Shown: piece after piece, positions 34,362-44,094 of the stretch | Position numbering within the stretch: position 1 is the first letter of the stretch | Layout: each line of letters starts with the position of its first letter | Source of the DNA: Myxococcales bacterium | GTDB taxonomy: Bacteria > Myxococcota_C > UBA6777 | DNA length: 64,000 bases | Direction of reading: 5' to 3' | Assembly: GCA_020632975.1 (NCBI GenBank) | Contig: JACKEL010000005.1 | Location: 124,001-188,000, forward strand | The notes under the pieces: model-generated | Told to the model about the DNA's origin: nothing | The model's input: only the letters and a program-made list of their open reading frames with translations | The model's database searches: none | Made by a program: the position numbers and the translations under genes

Positions 34362-36011
34362 TTAGTTTGGTTTCCTTTGCAACAAGGAAGGTTCGTAATC
34401 CTCGGGAGGCACAAACCCCAAACAATCCAAGATCGTCGCAGCCACGTTCGCAAGGCCAGGCTGCTCGCATTGGGCCAACTCATAAGACGGTGTCTCGTTT
34501 GCGTCGTACACATACAAAGGTACAGGATTGAGTGTGTGGCTCGTCTTTAGCTCGGGCTTCCCGTCTTTTTTGTAAGCGATGTGGCCTTTTTTGTCGTGCG
34601 CAAACATCTCATCTGCGTTGCCATGATCTGCTGTCACAAGAGCCATCCCTCCAGCCGTTTTCACGGCCTCCAAGATACGCGCGACGCATAGATCCACCGC
34701 TTCGACAGCAATCACAGCAGCTTCCAAAGAGCCCGTATGACCGACCATATCGCCGTTTGCGATATTAACACGTAGAAACGGCGTCTTGCCAACAACGATC
34801 TCTTCCACCAAACGATCTGTGATCTCCGCAGCTTTCATCCAAGGGCGCTGTTCAAAAGGAACACGGTCGCTGGGGATCTCAACATACGTCTCCAAGGACT
34901 CATCGAACTTTCCGCTGCGGTTCCCATTCCAAAAGTACGTAACATGCCCAAACTTCTGGGTTTCACTGATCGCAAACTGACGAACACCGCTGTGTACGAG
35001 ATATTCGCTGATCGTGCGTTGAATCGCGGGAGGCTCAACAAGATAGCGAGAGGGAATCCCCAAGTCACCGTCATATTGCATCATCCCTGCAAAGAACACC
35101 TTGGGGCGGCGCACGCGATCAAACTTGGTAAAGTCGTCCTCTTCGAAGGCACGGCAAAGCTCGATCGCACGGTCACCACGAAAGTTTGTGATCAAAAAGA
35201 CATCACCATCTTCAACCGCACCAACAGGCTTCTCATCCTCCACGATGACGAAGGGATCGAGATATTGGTCGTTGGTGTTGCCGCGTTTGCGACAGTCTTC
35301 GATCGCAGCACGTGCTGAAGCGAAGTGAGGTCCCTCTCCCAAGATATGGGTCTTCCAACCACGTTCGACCATAGGCCAGTCTGCTTCATAGCGATCCATC
35401 GTCATCACCATGCGCCCACCACCCGAAGCGATGCGATAATCCCGACCATCCACAGAGAGTTCACGAAGAACTTCTTCCAAACGATCGACATAAATCAAAG
35501 CAGAGTCCGCAGGAACATCCCGACCATCGAGCAAGATGTGAAGTCGAGCTTGTTGGACGCCTGCTTTGGCGGCTTGGCGCAACATCTCGTGCAAGTGCTT
35601 TTCGTGGCTGTGGACATTCCCGTCCGACAACAAGCCCAAGAGGTGCAATATCCCACCCTGTCGAGCTTGAGAGATAGCGTCTTTCCAGACTTCCCCTTCA
35701 AACAAGCGACCTTCTGCGATGGCTTCCTGCACCAAACGCGCGCCTTGCGCAAAGACTCTCCCTGCACCAAGCGCATTGTGGCCAACTTCGGAGTTGCCCA
35801 TGTCATCGTCACTTGGCATCCCCACGGCTGTCCCATGCGCTCGCAAAGTCGTCCAAAGTCCCTTGGACAAACGGTCAAGCGTAGGGGTTCGTGCGAGCAT
35901 CACGGCATTTCCCTCATCTTGTGGACCTACCGCGACACCGTCCATCACCACCAATACCACAGGCCCTTGCGTAAAGGGTCCACCCTTGTGTCGTTCCAAT
36001 GCTTTTAGCAT
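34362..36011 (-). CDS. gpmI: 2,3-bisphosphoglycerate-independent phosphoglycerate mutase
   Basis: GpmI interconverts 3- and 2-phosphoglycerate in glycolysis using two Mn ions. From the ATG at 36011 (AGGAG upstream) it has 549 residues, the usual size. Motifs are VVLVVMDGVAVG (metal Asp), MGNSEVGHNALGAGR with catalytic Ser74, LLSDGNVHSHEKHL, LLDGRDVP and the C-terminal LVTADHGNADEM. The frame extends 70 codons further upstream, but that part has no family similarity and crosses the divergent promoter region. The C-terminal extension (LDCLGFVPPEDYEPSLLQRK) is normal. Divergent from the HEAT-repeat gene. Confidence 0.95.
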   Translation of the reverse strand: MLKALERHKGGPFTQGPVVLVVMDGVAVGPQDEGNAVMLARTPTLDRLSKGLWTTLRAHGTAVGMPSDDDMGNSEVGHNALGAGRVFAQGARLVQEAIAEGRLFEGEVWKDAISQARQGGILHLLGLLSDGNVHSHEKHLHEMLRQAAKAGVQQARLHILLDGRDVPADSALIYVDRLEEVLRELSVDGRDYRIASGGGRMVMTMDRYEADWPMVERGWKTHILGEGPHFASARAAIEDCRKRGNTNDQYLDPFVIVEDEKPVGAVEDGDVFLITNFRGDRAIELCRAFEEDDFTKFDRVRRPKVFFAGMMQYDGDLGIPSRYLVEPPAIQRTISEYLVHSGVRQFAISETQKFGHVTYFWNGNRSGKFDESLETYVEIPSDRVPFEQRPWMKAAEITDRLVEEIVVGKTPFLRVNIANGDMVGHTGSLEAAVIAVEAVDLCVARILEAVKTAGGMALVTADHGNADEMFAHDKKGHIAYKKDGKPELKTSHTLNPVPLYVYDANETPSYELAQCEQPGLANVAATILDCLGFVPPEDYEPSLLQRKPN

Positions 36012-36204
36012 CCCTACTCCTGAAACTTGTTCTAGCTTCCCTTGCCAAAAGGTTCGATTTGCGCTTTGATAGCGGTTGCTTAAAATACAATAAGTCGGGC
36101 TTTGTGTAGTCAGATATCCTTCACATTCCACACACACAACGGATGTGGTCAACCTCGCCCGCGAGGTGACCTCGACAAAGGCCGCCCTGCAGAAAAGGAA
36201 GAAG

Positions 36205-37065
36205 ATGTCCACCAAACCCATTGAACAAGATCCACGCTACCGCGAACTCTTGGAAAAACTCGCACAACTCGATCCTTCCTTTGATCCACAACTTCAACCA
36301 AGCCGCTTTTTACAGAACCAACGTGCTTCAGAGCAAGAGTTGATCGCCAACCTGCGCCATACCGATCCTCTCACTCGCGCGGACATCGCCGAACTGCTTG
36401 GCCAGCGCCAAGTCAAAGCCGCGCTCAAGCCTTTGAAAGAAATCGTTGAAAAAGATCCTGATGGCGCCGTGCGACAAGCCGCAGCCATCGCAGTTATCCG
36501 CATCGGGGGCGACCCACTTCTCGCAGAGGTCGCCAAAAATCTTCGCCACGAAAATCCCGAAGTCGTGGCCCATGCTGCCGTGACACTGGGCAAAGTCGGC
36601 GATGCCAAGGTCGTACCCAACCTCCTTGCGGCCTTTCAAACAGAAGACAGCTTGGTGGGTTCTGCGGTGGCTTGGGCACTCGGTCGCATCGGGGACAGCC
36701 GCGCGATCCAATGGTTGGGAGCGGCGCTAGAGAATGGCTTTGTTCCTGCCAACGCTGCGGAAGCGCTCGGAAGGATCGGCGATCTTGAAGGTGCCCCGAT
36801 CTTAATTCGCGCGCTCCAAAATCCCAATGGTGACGCAAGAGCTTACGCGGCCCGTGCACTCGGCTTGATCAAAGAACCTCAAGGCCTCAAAGGTATCCGC
36901 GCACAAACCTGGCTCCAACAAAAAGAAGAGATTATCGACGCTTTGCGGCTTGCTTTGGAAGAGGACCCCATCAAAAAAGTCCGTATATTCGCCTCGATCG
37001 CTCTCTTTGAGTTGGGCGTCAAACAAGCTGGCAAAAACTTCCTTCAGCTCCTCCAAGACTCTTAA
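36205..37065 (+). CDS. HEAT-repeat protein
   Basis: The ATG at 36205 has AAGGAAG upstream and gives 286 residues; an upstream extension to 36145 is unsupported. Six to seven HEAT/PBS-lyase-like repeats fill residues 45-285, for example DPDGAVRQAAAIAVIRIGGD, NPEVVAHAAVTLGKVGDAKV and NGDARAYAARALGLIKEP. Such repeats are protein-binding scaffolds. The related lyase family modifies phycobilin proteins, which are not expected here. No signal peptide, so cytoplasmic. The partner is unknown; a similar HEAT-like tail is fused to MurG in this window. Confidence 0.85.
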   Translation: MSTKPIEQDPRYRELLEKLAQLDPSFDPQLQPSRFLQNQRASEQELIANLRHTDPLTRADIAELLGQRQVKAALKPLKEIVEKDPDGAVRQAAAIAVIRIGGDPLLAEVAKNLRHENPEVVAHAAVTLGKVGDAKVVPNLLAAFQTEDSLVGSAVAWALGRIGDSRAIQWLGAALENGFVPANAAEALGRIGDLEGAPILIRALQNPNGDARAYAARALGLIKEPQGLKGIRAQTWLQQKEEIIDALRLALEEDPIKKVRIFASIALFELGVKQAGKNFLQLLQDS

Positions 37066-37123
37066 TCGACACAAGAAAACAGCCTACAAAGCTCCCACCT
37101 CGACATCCAAAGAAAAAACAGCC

Positions 37124-37426
37124 TCACAAGATATCGTCGGCTTGCTCGATGCTGTCGTCTTCTTCTTCCTCTTCAGAGAGCGATGCTTCTTGTGCTTGCG
37201 GGTCCGACCAAGGCTCACGGCGCCACGATCCACTCTGTCCATCGCGAACAAGCTGCGCGACATCTTGTTCAGCTTGATCGAGGCGCAAACCTCCTTGGCG
37301 GCATAGCCAGATCCCTCTCTCAAACAAACGCAAAGACTCTTCTAGCGCGTGTTCTCCTTCTTCGAGTTGTTCCACCACGGACTCCAACTCAGAAAAAAGC
37401 TCTTCCAAACTTTGCGACTTTCCCAC
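37124..37426 (-). CDS. xseB: Exonuclease VII small subunit
   Basis: XseB binds the large subunit XseA to form exonuclease VII, a single-strand DNA exonuclease. The conserved core is SLEELFSELESVVEQLEEGE and HALEESLRLFERGIWL. I place the start at the GTG of 37426, because AAGGAGG lies eight bases upstream inside the longer frame that begins at 37450. That gives 100 residues; the last 35 form an acidic tail (SLSEEEEEDDSIEQ) longer than usual. No xseA or isoprenoid (ispA, dxs) gene is next to it, unlike the common arrangement. Confidence 0.9.
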   Translation of the reverse strand: MGKSQSLEELFSELESVVEQLEEGEHALEESLRLFERGIWLCRQGGLRLDQAEQDVAQLVRDGQSGSWRREPWSDPQAQEASLSEEEEEDDSIEQADDIL

Positions 37427-37618
37427 GCCGACTTCCTCCTTCAAGATCAAGACAACGAAAGATGGGACCTCTCAACCAAAGAATCTAGCGAGACTTGAAC
37501 ATCTCACACAGCATCTTCATACTCTTGAACAGTGCGATCACTTGTCTGACAACGAAAAGGACAAAAACACCACCTCGAAGTCTTCCGCAACCCTAGGGAT
37601 AAAGAGGTCGATCTTACA

Positions 37619-39907
37619 ATGCATTCTCAAACCCTTCGCCCATACAACTCGGCGCTGCTCCTTCTCGGCCTCCTTGTCTATTCGCTCCTTTTGGGAGCTT
37701 GCGAAGGTGCACACACACGCCACAGCCTCCGAGCCTTACCACTACAACCCGAAGAAAAGCTCTATAAGTTCTCAGGACCTGGCTCCTTTGACGTCCCAAG
37801 TTCACCCAAAAATATGGTTGTCCATCGCTTTGATGTTTCCATTGGTCAAGCGGGACTCTATTCATTCGAAACCTTCGGGAAACTTGATACCCTTTGTGCC
37901 TTGGTGTATCGAGAAAAACAAGAAGAGCGTTATCTACTCGTCAAAGACATCGGTGGCAAGGACGAAAACTGCAAGCTGATCTGGTTTCTTCCCGCAGGTA
38001 CACACTCTTTCAAAGTCCGCACAGATGGAGACGCTAGCTTCCGCGTGAAAGTGGAACGCTTGTCTTGGGACAAAGAAGTCGGTCTCACACTGCACTCTGG
38101 AGGCTCTTCGGCCGGACTCATCGAAGGAATCCGCGATCGTCACCGATTCCGCTTCCACCTCTCTGCCCCACGCATGGTCCAACTTCAAGCCACAGGCAAC
38201 GGCAATCTCCAATGCGTTCTCCAACATGGCAGCGGAAAGTGGTTACAAACACACCATTTTCGCCAATCCTACGGCTCTTGCATCATCGGTCGTCAGCTCG
38301 ACCCAGGCGAGTACATCTTTGATATCCGCTCGGATCAACCCAAATCACAGTACAAACTCTCTTTTCAACAGATCCGCCTACGCCCACTCCAAGCCAACCA
38401 CATCCAAGAAGGTTATCTCAACGAAGAAACCTTCGACCTCTACGAAGTCAACCTCCCCAAAGACCGATACCACCGCATCCAAAGTCATGGTTCATTGCCC
38501 ATCCACTGCAACCTTGAAGACGAGTTGGGGCACAGCGTGGCTTCTCCCAAATCTGCGGACAAGACTTGCCTCCTCGAAGGCCAGTTCCCCGCAGGACGGT
38601 ACTTTTTGCGAGTCCATGCGGATGTTCCAACGCGACAAGGACGTTACCAAGTCAGCCTCGAAGAACTCCCCTTTGCACAACTGAGTACCAACACCACACG
38701 TGTTGTCCGCCCTCTTTTCCACGAAGCCTTGCAGATCTACCAACTGCAAGTCAAACAAGCGAATCTGTACCGCATCCAAGTCAACAAACGCGGCGCAAAC
38801 TGCTTGCTTACAAACAAAGAAGGCCAGCCACCTCCGCTCATGAATCTTTCAGAAGCAGGTCGTTGCAACTTTTTCGCGGATCTCGATACAGGGACCTATT
38901 TCTTCAAGGTGTATCCCCTCGAACGCGATGAACGACCTTATGAACTCAAGATATCTCCTTACGCACCGCCCCAAGGTGATGTACTGCAAGATCGTAGTCC
39001 TCGTTTGGTCGGCCCCGTCGAGAAAGGCTACAAACGCGTCTTCACAATCGATGTGTCCGCTCCCCAAACCGTTGTCCTCGAAACACACGGGCAACTCGAC
39101 ACTGTCTGCGAACTTTTCCTTGCTTCGATGCCCATCGATGGACAAACCGCCATCGAAAAAAATGACGATGGTGGCTCTGTACTCAAGTTCAATTGCCAGA
39201 TCAGCCGCTTCTTGATGCCAGGACAGTACAAGTTCCGTGTGCGTGTCCAAGGGCACAAAGGTGGGCGCTTTTGGGTCCAACGACGCGATATCGAAGTGCC
39301 TCGTCTTGAGATAGGAAAGCCGCTCTCTGCGATCTTCAAAGACAAACGTAGACCGCACCGCTATCTTATCTCTGTGAAAACAACCAGCGTGCTGGCGCTG
39401 CGCACGGAAGGAAACATCGACACCCAGTGCGACCTCTTGAACAACGACAACGAAACAGTTGCCAAAGACGATGACAGCGGCGCTGGCGACAACTGCATGT
39501 TTTCAAAGGTAATCCAGCCCGGATACTACTCTTTGCAGGTGACAGCACGCCGCGATGTCGGCCCTTATCGCTTGTTTGCGGATATCTTGCCTGCCACATC
39601 TCTCGCGATAGGCCAGATCCTTGATGGGAACTTTCCTCCTCCCTACCGAACCAATTATTACGCCCTGAAACTCGCCAAAGGCGGCCAATTCACGATGCGC
39701 ACGTATGGCAGCCAAGATACCCTCTGTGATCTCTACAATAGCCAAGGAAAACGCCTCGCTAGAAACGATGACCGCCCCCAAAACGACAAAAATTGTCAGA
39801 TCACAGAAGTGCTCTCCTCAGATACTTACTACCTTCAGATCCGCCTGCACACGAACGTCAAACCCGATGGGAGTATGCCTTTCCGTGTTGGCCTGGCGAG
39901 TCCCTGA
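37619..39907 (+). CDS. Large lipoprotein with tandem PPC-like beta-sandwich modules
   Basis: The protein is 762 residues with a lipoprotein signal (lipobox LLGAC). The rest is about seven modules of 95-110 residues with a shared pattern: an aromatic strand, GxLDTxCxLY, a short acidic DDDSG or NDDRP loop, NCxI or CxFSKV, then PGxYxLxVR. Examples are FGKLDTLCALVYREKQEERY, EGNIDTQCDLLNNDNETVAK and YGSQDTLCDLYNSQGKRLAR. This fits pre-peptidase C-terminal (PPC) beta-sandwiches, usually found in secreted or surface proteins. Paired Cys in each module probably form disulfides. The acidic loops may bind calcium (inference). No catalytic domain is attached. Confidence 0.75.
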   Translation: MHSQTLRPYNSALLLLGLLVYSLLLGACEGAHTRHSLRALPLQPEEKLYKFSGPGSFDVPSSPKNMVVHRFDVSIGQAGLYSFETFGKLDTLCALVYREKQEERYLLVKDIGGKDENCKLIWFLPAGTHSFKVRTDGDASFRVKVERLSWDKEVGLTLHSGGSSAGLIEGIRDRHRFRFHLSAPRMVQLQATGNGNLQCVLQHGSGKWLQTHHFRQSYGSCIIGRQLDPGEYIFDIRSDQPKSQYKLSFQQIRLRPLQANHIQEGYLNEETFDLYEVNLPKDRYHRIQSHGSLPIHCNLEDELGHSVASPKSADKTCLLEGQFPAGRYFLRVHADVPTRQGRYQVSLEELPFAQLSTNTTRVVRPLFHEALQIYQLQVKQANLYRIQVNKRGANCLLTNKEGQPPPLMNLSEAGRCNFFADLDTGTYFFKVYPLERDERPYELKISPYAPPQGDVLQDRSPRLVGPVEKGYKRVFTIDVSAPQTVVLETHGQLDTVCELFLASMPIDGQTAIEKNDDGGSVLKFNCQISRFLMPGQYKFRVRVQGHKGGRFWVQRRDIEVPRLEIGKPLSAIFKDKRRPHRYLISVKTTSVLALRTEGNIDTQCDLLNNDNETVAKDDDSGAGDNCMFSKVIQPGYYSLQVTARRDVGPYRLFADILPATSLAIGQILDGNFPPPYRTNYYALKLAKGGQFTMRTYGSQDTLCDLYNSQGKRLARNDDRPQNDKNCQITEVLSSDTYYLQIRLHTNVKPDGSMPFRVGLASP

Positions 39908-40143
39908 CACATCCGCCCATTGTCTCAAAACTTAAATCTGCAAGGCCGCTTCTCTTTGCTGGACAAACGCAGTCAGACAGTTTATGTTCCGAAACTTCGC
40001 GAGTCCCAAGCAAGATCGCCTTTGAAGGGTCCATACATCCTTGTGTCCTTGGGCCTGCGCAGGTAAGCTAGCCTGGCTTCTTGGTGGATCGATGTACAAG
40101 GCATGTCCTCCAAAAGCTCTCTCTCGCGGAAAGGTTTATATCC

Positions 40144-40596
40144 ATGAGCTTGACCGACCTTGGTAAAAAAGTATTTCAAGCGGCACACTCCCGCGGAAAA
40201 GCCCTGTGGTCCGAGCTTGGGAAAGATTTCAATAGCTCCAATATCCAATGGGAGAAGATCCGCGAGGAGTTCCTGTCCCAAGGCACACAATTCGTTCAAG
40301 ACCTAGAACGAGAACTGCGCGGGTGGATCCTTGAAGAAGGCCGCAAACAAGGCGTAAGTTGGTCTTATGTTCTGGGTCGCGATCCTCGTGTCGAAGAGTC
40401 TTATCGACTCCTTGAACTGCCCTATGGTACAGAGATGGATGGCGTCAAACACCGTTTTCGCGAACTGCTCAAAGAACACCATCCTGATCGATATATGGCT
40501 GATCCCAAAAAGTATCAGCTTGCCACACGAAAGTCGCAAGTCTTGACCGAGGCCTACCATCAAATCCAAAAAGCCATCGATGAAGGTCGCGTATAA
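40144..40596 (+). CDS. J-domain (DnaJ-like) protein
   Basis: The start ATG at 40144 gives 150 residues. The J domain lies at the C-terminus (about 83-148): SYRLLELPYGTEMDGVKHRF, then KEHHPDRY with the HPD tripeptide, and EAYHQIQKAIDEGR. The N-terminal 80 residues are helical and hydrophilic without a known domain. J proteins stimulate Hsp70 (DnaK) ATPase; a C-terminal J domain usually marks a specialised adaptor, not the general DnaJ. It is followed after 130 bp by the DUF4388 regulator. The upstream extension from 40081 has no ribosome site. Confidence 0.85.
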   Translation: MSLTDLGKKVFQAAHSRGKALWSELGKDFNSSNIQWEKIREEFLSQGTQFVQDLERELRGWILEEGRKQGVSWSYVLGRDPRVEESYRLLELPYGTEMDGVKHRFRELLKEHHPDRYMADPKKYQLATRKSQVLTEAYHQIQKAIDEGRV

Positions 40597-40726
40597 ACAA
40601 AGCATAAAACTCGACATCTGCGTGCGTATGCCGCAAGATCACAGCATGCACTCTCGTTAGCACTGGCTTCAAGAGCCCATTCATCTAGAGAATTTCTGAG
40701 GACATCAGAGGAGGCGGCAGAAGATC

Positions 40727-42208
40727 ATGCCACTATTGGGCAAGATAGAAGAAGGCACTATCGAACAGCTCCTACAATCCGCGATTCAATCTCAACAAGA
40801 TGCGGTCCTCATCCTTGACGCATCGGATGACCGTGCAACCATCCATATCGAAGATGGCCAAGTCACGCGGATCGATCACCAACACGCCAACGTGGCCCCT
40901 ACCCTACAAACGTTGCAAAAGTGGTCGCAAGGACGCTTTTTGCTCTGCCATGCTCATACTCCCGAAGCCCGCGCAGCTTCCGTCCACTACAACGCGGATA
41001 TCTGGTTGCTCGACGACGATGAGAAACGACGTGATGCAGTCCACCGTGCGCTCGAAGAAGCCGGATACAGCGTCTGTTTGTTGCTCGACTCTTCGCAAGC
41101 CACTTCTCTGCTCCACAACAACCCACCGTCCGTGGTGCTGTTGGGTGAACACCTCGCACAAACCGACGAAGCTCTCCTCGCTACGCTCGAAAAAGCCACA
41201 GAAGATGAGCTCCATCTTGTCTTGCTCGGACAGCAAGATGTGCCTCCCCCCGCACTCCACGCGCACAGCAAAAACTGGTTTCAACACCCCGCACAACTCG
41301 ATGCGTTGGTCGAAACCATCCGACAGCTTTTGCGCAAAGCACCCGGGATGCACATCCAAGCGATGGACCCTGCTTGGCTTCATATCCTCAGCGAACTTAC
41401 GCCCCCTTTGCGCCCCAACATGCGCGTGCAAATCAACCCCGCGCGTTGGCAAGAACTCCTTCAAAAAGAGATCCCACCCCAGTGGCGCGAGTGGTTACGC
41501 TCTCTCGATAGCCGACAACCTTTGGTGCGATGGCTGAAAAATTACCCTGGTGATCAGCGTCACGCGCGCTTGTCGATGAATATCCTCCTACAGATCGGCC
41601 TTATCGAGCTACAAGGCCAACCTCAAGGTGAACTCAGCGACCCCAACGCGATCTCGCCGAACCCTGCCATGGCCGCCAACGCACAAAAAGGCTCCTTTGC
41701 TTGGCTCAAAGTCGTTGTCTTGGGGCTCCGCGGAGATCGACGCGAAGAGTACATCCACTCTCTCCAACAGATCTCGCAAACCCAAGCCTCGCGTATCCCA
41801 CGCGAACCCACCGTGCAGATCCCTTACCTCCCCAAAACAGAGTACGCACGTATCCCTCTGCGCCAAGACTCTCTACTTGTCGTCTATGGCGCGATCTCCG
41901 AAACCTCCGTAGATACGATCTTTGAGCGCGTGGGCATCGACCTGTCCAGTTTCTTGTTCTTCGTGGACATGGAAAATCCCGACGAAGTCGCACACATCCG
42001 CGACATCCGACACCGCTTGCTCGCGCGCTACAATATCCCCGATCTCATCATGGTCGCGGATTCCCCCAATCTCCAATCTTCGCAAGTTCGCGAACAGCTT
42101 CGACTCTCCCCCCAAACCCCCATCGAACCTGTCCGTCAACTCGAACTCAAATCGACTTACAAGATCCTACGCAAACTCTTGCTCAAGTCGGTCGTTTCTC
42201 CTACCTAA
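40727..42208 (+). CDS. DUF4388-type regulator with receiver-like and GTPase-like domains
   Basis: The protein is 493 residues. The N-terminal about 95 residues (LLGKIEEGTIEQLLQSAIQS; ATIHIEDGQVTRIDH) are a PatA-like DUF4388 domain. Residues about 95-200 are receiver-like (IWLLDDDEKRRDAVHRALEE with clustered Asp; VVLLGEHL where the phospho-acceptor Asp should be), probably not phosphorylated. A helical middle (about 215-300) follows. The C-terminal part starts LKVVVLGLRGDRREEYI, like the first strand and P-loop of a small GTPase but without GK[ST], and has FFVDMENPDEVAHIRDIRHR and LIMVADSPN at the G3-to-G4 places. It seems a multi-domain signalling scaffold with a pseudo-GTPase. AGAGGAGG precedes the ATG. 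Confidence 0.65.
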   Translation: MPLLGKIEEGTIEQLLQSAIQSQQDAVLILDASDDRATIHIEDGQVTRIDHQHANVAPTLQTLQKWSQGRFLLCHAHTPEARAASVHYNADIWLLDDDEKRRDAVHRALEEAGYSVCLLLDSSQATSLLHNNPPSVVLLGEHLAQTDEALLATLEKATEDELHLVLLGQQDVPPPALHAHSKNWFQHPAQLDALVETIRQLLRKAPGMHIQAMDPAWLHILSELTPPLRPNMRVQINPARWQELLQKEIPPQWREWLRSLDSRQPLVRWLKNYPGDQRHARLSMNILLQIGLIELQGQPQGELSDPNAISPNPAMAANAQKGSFAWLKVVVLGLRGDRREEYIHSLQQISQTQASRIPREPTVQIPYLPKTEYARIPLRQDSLLVVYGAISETSVDTIFERVGIDLSSFLFFVDMENPDEVAHIRDIRHRLLARYNIPDLIMVADSPNLQSSQVREQLRLSPQTPIEPVRQLELKSTYKILRKLLLKSVVSPT

Positions 42209-42239
42209 CTCACCACGACAAAACTCTTTAAATCATAAA

Positions 42240-42271
42240 GATGGCGAGGATTCCACACGATCCTCACCATC
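42240..42271. terminator. Hairpin after the DUF4388 regulator
   Basis: gatggcgaggat and atcctcaccatc pair at 11 of 12 positions around an eight-base loop, 32 bp after the stop codon. No T-run follows on the plus strand, so a Rho-independent terminator is possible but not proven. Confidence 0.4.
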
Positions 42272-42329
42272 CCAACACAGAATAAAAACCAAGACATCCC
42301 CCCAAAGACTCTATTCATTCGTATATACC

Positions 42330-42344
42330 AGGGTTTTCAACCCT
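42330..42344. other. Perfect small hairpin
   Basis: agggtt, ttc, aaccct forms a perfect six-base stem with a three-base loop, flanked by weaker outer pairing (tattca and tgaata). It could be part of a structured RNA or a terminator stem. Confidence 0.35.
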
Positions 42345-42382
42345 ATTGAATAATCTCGTGAGGCCAAGTGATTTTCTTTGAA

Positions 42383-42406
42383 GCACGCTTGTAAAACCAA
42401 GCGTGC
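42383..42406. other. Perfect nine-base hairpin
   Basis: gcacgcttg and caagcgtgc are perfectly complementary around a six-base loop (taaaac). This is a strong stem-loop in DNA outside any gene; function is unknown. Confidence 0.5.
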
Positions 42407-42460
42407 ATAAACGCTTTAGAACAAAACACGAAAGAGTCTCATACACAACACCTCCCTTGG

Positions 42461-42477
42461 TTAAGAAATATTCTTAA
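42461..42477. promoter_or_regulatory. AT-rich palindrome, possible operator
   Basis: ttaagaa, ata, ttcttaa is a perfect inverted repeat with a three-base spacer, the shape of a dimeric repressor site. No regulator gene is adjacent. Confidence 0.35.
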
Positions 42478-42822
42478 GATAAATTCTATTTTCTGCGAGA
42501 AGACAAAAAAAGAGGACAAAGAGACTCTCCCGCACCTAAAAAACTCCGAGATTACGGGAAACTTCGCATAAAATACGAAGGACAACAAAATAACATGGAT
42601 TTCTTTAGCGAGCCCCTAAAACTCTTTGCTCTGCACACACTCCGCTCACTCTCAAAGCCAACCCCATGAGCGGGCCCCTTGCAAAAAATTCTTCATTTGT
42701 TAGAAGATGTTGTGCTATGGTTGACAGCTGTAAAAAACTCACCAAGACGGGCACGGCCCTCAACATTGGACTCGCCTTCTACGCCCGCCAAAAACTCGAT
42801 CCCTCACAAAGGAGATGAACGA

Positions 42823-43944
42823 ATGCTACAAAAGCGTTTTTGGTTCGTTGTGTGGTTGATGATGGGCCTCACCCTATGGTTGTTTCCGACGGCTTGTACG
42901 ACAGGTCCAGCCCAAGAAGAGATCAAACTACCAACCTTCCTGTCCGATGAATACAACGAGATCCCCACAGAAGGACGAACCCTCTGTTCACGAGGCGGAA
43001 AGTACGCCTTCTTTGTCCGCAAAGGTACCGTAAACAAAGTCGTCATCGACTTTGAAGGCGGCGGGGCCTGTTGGAATGCTTTTACCTGCTCCATCAAAGA
43101 CGCCATCTTCAAAGACAACATCGACAATGTAAGAAAACTTCTGAAAGATGGTTACGACAAAGGCATCTACAACACCAAAGATGAGCGTAACCCCTTTAAA
43201 GACTGGTACCACGTCTTCATCCCCTACTGCACGGGAGACTTGCACTGGGGCGACAACGACGTCGAATACACACCCGAAAGTGGCGAAAAGTTCACGATGC
43301 ACCACCGCGGCGCAGTCAACGCACGCGCAGCATTGGACTGGGTGTTTAACAACTTCAGCAAGCCCGAAACCATCTTTATTACGGGTTGTAGTGCGGGCTC
43401 CTATGGTTCCATTGGTTGGTCAGCACATATCGCAGAAAATTACAAAAACTCCAAACTCTACCAAGTCGGCGACTGTGGCGCAGGGATCGTGACCCGCTCC
43501 TTTATGAAAGAAAGTTTCCCCTCATGGAAAGCGGAAAAGGTCATCCCATCGTGGGTTCCAGGTCTTGCTCCTAACGAGTTTGACATCACAGAACAAGACC
43601 TTGGCGTGCTCTATGTAAACGTAGCGAAACACTACAGCAACCACATCTTTGGGCAGTACAATACCGCTTTCGATGAGAACCAACTGTTTTATTTCAACGC
43701 GATGGGCGGTGGAAACGAAGAAGAGTGGAACAAACAGATGCTGGCGATGATCAACAAGATCAAAGAAGGCGCCCCAAACTTCCGCAGTTTCATCGCCAAA
43801 GGCAAAAAGCATTGTGTCGTTCCCTACGATGAGTTCTACACTTACGAAGTCAACGGCACCAAGTTTCACCAGTGGGTGGGGGATCTCGTCAACGGCAAAG
43901 ACGTCTCCAACATGGCCTGTGAAGGCGATGCTTGCAAACCCTAA
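42823..43944 (+). CDS. Pectinacetylesterase/Notum-family lipoprotein hydrolase
   Basis: The ATG at 42823 (AAAGGAG upstream) starts a 373-residue protein with lipoprotein signal (LWLFPTAC). The body is an alpha/beta hydrolase of the pectinacetylesterase-like family: oxyanion-hole motif FEGGGACWNAFTC, nucleophile motif ITGCSAGSYGS, and the late His in KGKKHCVVPYDEFYT. The family removes acetyl or other acyl esters; animal Notum removes palmitoleate from Wnt. The true substrate is unknown, and plant pectin is only one option. An upstream extension of the frame to 42679 lacks a ribosome site. The fatty acid hydroxylase gene follows. Confidence 0.85.
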   Translation: MLQKRFWFVVWLMMGLTLWLFPTACTTGPAQEEIKLPTFLSDEYNEIPTEGRTLCSRGGKYAFFVRKGTVNKVVIDFEGGGACWNAFTCSIKDAIFKDNIDNVRKLLKDGYDKGIYNTKDERNPFKDWYHVFIPYCTGDLHWGDNDVEYTPESGEKFTMHHRGAVNARAALDWVFNNFSKPETIFITGCSAGSYGSIGWSAHIAENYKNSKLYQVGDCGAGIVTRSFMKESFPSWKAEKVIPSWVPGLAPNEFDITEQDLGVLYVNVAKHYSNHIFGQYNTAFDENQLFYFNAMGGGNEEEWNKQMLAMINKIKEGAPNFRSFIAKGKKHCVVPYDEFYTYEVNGTKFHQWVGDLVNGKDVSNMACEGDACKP

Positions 43945-44094
43945 AAGAAACCCCCGTCCTACCGCCCTCTTCCCCCACACGATGTTATTCTTGCACCCCC
44001 CAACAAACCACACTATACTCTGCCCCAACCAAAGAGACCCCTTTGTCGCTCACCGTGGAATCATGTGAATACCCACGGAAGAAAGGAGGCAATC

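Larger units (their letters stand above)
42209..42822. other. AT-rich non-coding stretch with several hairpins
   Basis: This 614-bp gap is visibly more AT-rich than the surrounding genes and has no supported ORF. It holds at least four inverted repeats, listed separately (42240-42271, 42330-42344, 42383-42406, 42461-42477). AAAGGAG just before 42823 serves the downstream lipoprotein. Confidence 0.6.
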
